Shown: piece after piece, positions 28,669-30,971 of the stretch | How the letters are laid out: each line of letters opens with the position of its first letter | Position numbering within the stretch: the first letter of the stretch is position 1 | Source: Cytidiella melzeri | Taxonomy: Eukaryota; Basidiomycota; Agaricomycetes; Polyporales; Irpicaceae | Direction of reading: 5' to 3' | Length of the DNA: 30,971 nucleotides | Assembly (NCBI GenBank): GCA_022592445.1 | Contig: JABYQR010000464.1 | Span: 1-30,971 of the forward strand | Notes under the pieces: model-generated | Databases searched by the model: none | Told to the model about the DNA's origin: nothing | Seen by the model: the letters and a program-made list of their open reading frames with translations, nothing else | Translations under genes and position numbers: made by a program

Positions 28669-29382
28669 TGTAACAGTAAGGTTACTACTCACCAGATAAG
28701 TTGATAAACTTGGGGAGATAGTGTGTAATAGAGAGTTAGAGTGGTGGTGAGCGAAGTACTGGTGGGTACTGAGTAGTCCTGGTTCAACAGAGTGGATAAG
28801 ACTGAGGGGATATGCCCTCAGGAGTGCCTCTATATATACATGAAGGGGAGGACCCCAGTTACTACCCTAAGACCCCTAATACCTACATGAGTAAGCGAAG
28901 TAATCTACCTTACTAAGCATGCCCTATGCCCTAGTGGTGCCACTTCAATAATCAACCAATAGCAATTGTCCCCATGACCTGACCCCATGACCCTGCTCCA
29001 AGGCTAGACATGTTCTAGCTTGTTCTAAGACAAGGCTAGACTTTTCCAGAAGGTTCTATGAACTATGACATCATCTAATGGAATGTTCTATACTATGACA
29101 TCATAGTTCCAGCAAGTTCCACAAGGTTCCAGAGAGTTCTATCATGTGATACACAGATAAGGAAAGGAGCGCATCAGCGCATCAGAGACAGGAGGCGCAT
29201 CAGCGCATCAATTGATAGGCACTGAGAATAAGCGCTGGAATAGGCACCTGATAAGCACCAGATAAGCGCCTAAATAGACGCCGGATAAGCGCTGGATAAG
29301 CGCTTGACAAGCGCTTAAATATTCCCAATAATACCGTTGCCTGGTAAGGCAAGTCTTGTAGAAACATTGAAAATCTGTGACA
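28669..29382 (-). repeat. 3' long terminal repeat of the gypsy element (714 bp)
   Basis: On the minus strand it starts TGTCACAGATTTTC and ends CTTACTGTTACA (TG...CA). It has a TATA-like GTATATATAGAG at about 28830-28841, leaving roughly 160 bp of R-U5. The U3 holds many GCGCTTATCC / GCGCATCAG short repeats at 29160-29320 and paired TGACATCAT repeats near 29066 and 29097. Confidence 0.85.
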
Positions 29383-29400
29383 TTACCCCCCCTTCTTGCT
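29383..29400 (-). other. polypurine tract
   Basis: Minus strand AAGCAAGAAGGGGGGG, then TAA directly before the LTR start: the expected primer site for plus-strand DNA synthesis in a gypsy element. Confidence 0.8.
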
Positions 29401-29618
29401 TTGAACTCCGTGCAAAGAGTTTTGAACGAACACCTTGGTCATTAAGTCCACTTTTTCACCATTGTCAAGAGGGTGCCTAAGCAGTTCCGAGTGACTCTAG
29501 CGGCTTCTACCGACGCCCCTGACGGGGTTCACACCTCATTGGCTGATGGTAGTCTAGTCCGTACCCTCCTCGGTTGCGTCATTGGATCGTGGATGATCCT
29601 TGGTGTGTTGTTCGTGAC

Positions 29619-30971
29619 TTATACACAGTAAATCGTAGCTGAGCGTATAGCTCGGGGGTGATCGTCGTAGAATTTCTTGATCGCTTCTTGAGCGTGCGTG
29701 ATGTTTTCTACAGGTTCCCACGTGTCGTCGTTCGGTCCGTAGCCTTTCCAGCGTATGTAATACTGAAGCTTTTTGGCACGACCTGTACGTCTTGACTTGA
29801 GAATTTTCTCGACTTCGTATTCTTCTTCTCCGTCGATGATATCTGGTGGAGGCATCTCCAGCTTTTGGCCTTCGAATTCAGGTTCGTTGTACGGTACCAA
29901 CTTGCTTGCATGGAATACAGGGTGTATCCTTGGTGAACGTTCGGGCCATTCCAGTCTGAATGTGACCGGCGAGAGCTTTTCAGCAATCTTGAATGGGCCA
30001 TAGTACTTGGCTGACAGCTTATGTCCAGATTTTTGGTAGTCTCTCAGATCTAGCATGACCTGATCGCCTTCGTTGAAGGGGACCTTCTGAACGTGCTTGT
30101 CATAGTACCATTTCATGCGTTCAGCCGCAAGTTGTAACGCCGCCTTAGCATGCTCTTGAGCTTGCAAGCGGTTCCACATGATGTCATTCATGTCAGACCT
30201 TTTCAGGTCCTTGGTGAGCGTTGGACCAGCTCTAGGGTGTCTGCCGTATTCGAGGTAGAAAGGCGAGTGCTTAGTTCCCTCGTGCGCTGCATTGTTGTAT
30301 GCGAACTCAGCCGAACTGAGCAGTCTAGCCCAGTCGTCATGTAGTTGATCAACGTAACAGCGCAGGTACTGTTCGAGCGTTTGATTAACTCGTTCAGTTT
30401 GACCATCAGTCTGCGGATGATATGCAGTAGTCATTGTAGATTCTATCCCTAGCATTTTACACCATTCCTGGAATAAATCTGCTGCGAATTGTGGACCTCG
30501 GTCGGAAATGATTTGCAAAGGTAACCCGTGAAGGGTCCAGACTCTCTCGTAGAGTAGAGCTGCAAGGTCTTTTGCCGAGAACTCGTTTACGATAGGGAAG
30601 AAGTGCGCCCTTTTAGTCAGGCGGTCTACGACTACGCAGATAGCATTGAAGCCATCAGACTCCGGTAACTGAGTAATCAAGTCGACAGTCATGATATCCC
30701 ATGGTTCGGCCGGAACCGGATTAGGGATGAGTGGTCCATAAGGCTGTTGCGGGCGAGTCTTCATCCGTTGACATGTGTCACAGCCTGTCACGTATTTCTT
30801 GACATCAGTGGTTAAACCTGGCCACCAGTAGTTTCTCGAGATCAGTTCGTACGTTTTCCATCTGCCAGGATGTCCGGCAGAAGGTAGATCGTGATGCATC
30901 TGGATGATTTGGCGTCTCAGATCTAATTTCTGATCTTTGGGGATGTAGACTTTTCCACGGTTATTAGGAGT
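29619..30971 (-). CDS. gypsy integrase with C-terminal chromodomain (5' part of pol outside window)
   Basis: Polyprotein segment that inserts retroelement cDNA into the genome. The frame is open through base 30971, so it continues upstream. In order: the H2C2 zinc-binding region (HHDLPSAGHPGRWKTYELI, CDTCQRMK), the catalytic core with MTVDLITQLP (D), IISDRGPQFAADLF (D) and TAYHPQTDGQTERVNQTLE (E), then GDQVMLDLRDYQKSGHKLSAKYYGPF and HPVFHASKLVPYN of the C-terminal domain. It finishes with a chromodomain (EEYEVEKILKSRR, LQYYIRWKGYGPNDDTWEPV). The chromodomain marks a chromovirus, in which it is known to target heterochromatin. Visible part is about 450 residues with no stop codon or catalytic substitution, so this copy may be recent. 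236 bp separate the stop from the LTR. Confidence 0.95.
   Translation of the reverse strand, partial: TPNNRGKVYIPKDQKLDLRRQIIQMHHDLPSAGHPGRWKTYELISRNYWWPGLTTDVKKYVTGCDTCQRMKTRPQQPYGPLIPNPVPAEPWDIMTVDLITQLPESDGFNAICVVVDRLTKRAHFFPIVNEFSAKDLAALLYERVWTLHGLPLQIISDRGPQFAADLFQEWCKMLGIESTMTTAYHPQTDGQTERVNQTLEQYLRCYVDQLHDDWARLLSSAEFAYNNAAHEGTKHSPFYLEYGRHPRAGPTLTKDLKRSDMNDIMWNRLQAQEHAKAALQLAAERMKWYYDKHVQKVPFNEGDQVMLDLRDYQKSGHKLSAKYYGPFKIAEKLSPVTFRLEWPERSPRIHPVFHASKLVPYNEPEFEGQKLEMPPPDIIDGEEEYEVEKILKSRRTGRAKKLQYYIRWKGYGPNDDTWEPVENITHAQEAIKKFYDDHPRAIRSATIYCV

Larger units (their letters stand above)
28669..30971 (-). mobile_element. Ty3/gypsy chromovirus, 3' half (runs off the window)
   Basis: Minus-strand order as seen: integrase and chromodomain coding region, untranslated gap, polypurine tract, 3' LTR. 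The 5' LTR, gag, protease and reverse transcriptase lie beyond 30971. The LTR ends sit in an intron of the Harbinger-like gene. The bases next to the 3' LTR (TGTGA at 28664-28668) would be the target duplication, which cannot be tested here. Confidence 0.9.

Overview
The window looks like a transposon-dense stretch of a basidiomycete genome, most probably an agaricomycete. The reasons are the many GT-AG introns of about 50-60 bp, the repeat-laden coding regions, and gene families I recognise as expanded in mushroom-forming fungi. These are a Plavaka-type transposase, the GKN-DGFW/VDNSQGH DDE transposase, and three lineage-specific families of unknown function. I see no convincing housekeeping gene, rRNA, tRNA or CRISPR array. 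All family calls come from reading motifs; no database search was run.

Layout. 1-1769 (+): 3' part of a spliced gene of an uncharacterised family with a SAM-like C-terminus. 1855-2927 (-): an apparently intact three-exon Tc1/mariner-type transposase. 2928-4330: mostly non-coding, with a short signal-peptide ORF, a possible terminal inverted repeat and a 29-30 bp tandem repeat. 4331-5700: an array of a 15-bp motif carried on 178-bp tandem repeats, interrupted by LTR-like, microsatellite-rich DNA. 5855-14021 (+): a Plavaka-type transposase gene of about 14 exons, broken by two insertions. One is a 713-bp solo LTR (6976-7688, TSD TCACC) in an intron. The other is a 3527-bp DDE transposon (8542-12068, TSD TA) inside an exon. 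14095-15928 (-): a convergent six-exon gene of unknown family. 16329-16951: the same 15-bp motif in inverse orientation, probably the other subterminal region of the Plavaka element. 17285-17614: the motif again in + orientation, leading into a long gene with an RS-repeat domain (17982-21092, +). 21093-22568: AT-rich or repeat-bearing non-coding DNA. 22569-24752 (+): a pogo/Fot-like transposase with a D-to-N change at the second catalytic position. 24753-27808: LTR-like remnants, low-confidence coding scraps and an inverted-repeat structure. 27809-28649 (+): a PIF/Harbinger-like transposase, cut off in an intron by a Ty3/gypsy chromovirus (28669 to beyond 30971, - strand; 3' LTR, PPT, integrase and chromodomain visible).

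How it fits together. At least six transposable-element superfamilies sit in 31 kb, several nested, so relative ages can be ordered: Plavaka is older than its solo LTR and its DDE insertion, and Harbinger is older than gypsy. Four genes carry stop codons or a catalytic change that single C-to-T (or G-to-A) transitions would explain, which hints at a methylation/deamination or RIP-like defence. The candidate undescribed system is a two-gene element (transposase plus convergent cargo gene) bounded by inverted arrays of AGCGGATCATCTGCT, next to a second gene preceded by the same motif.
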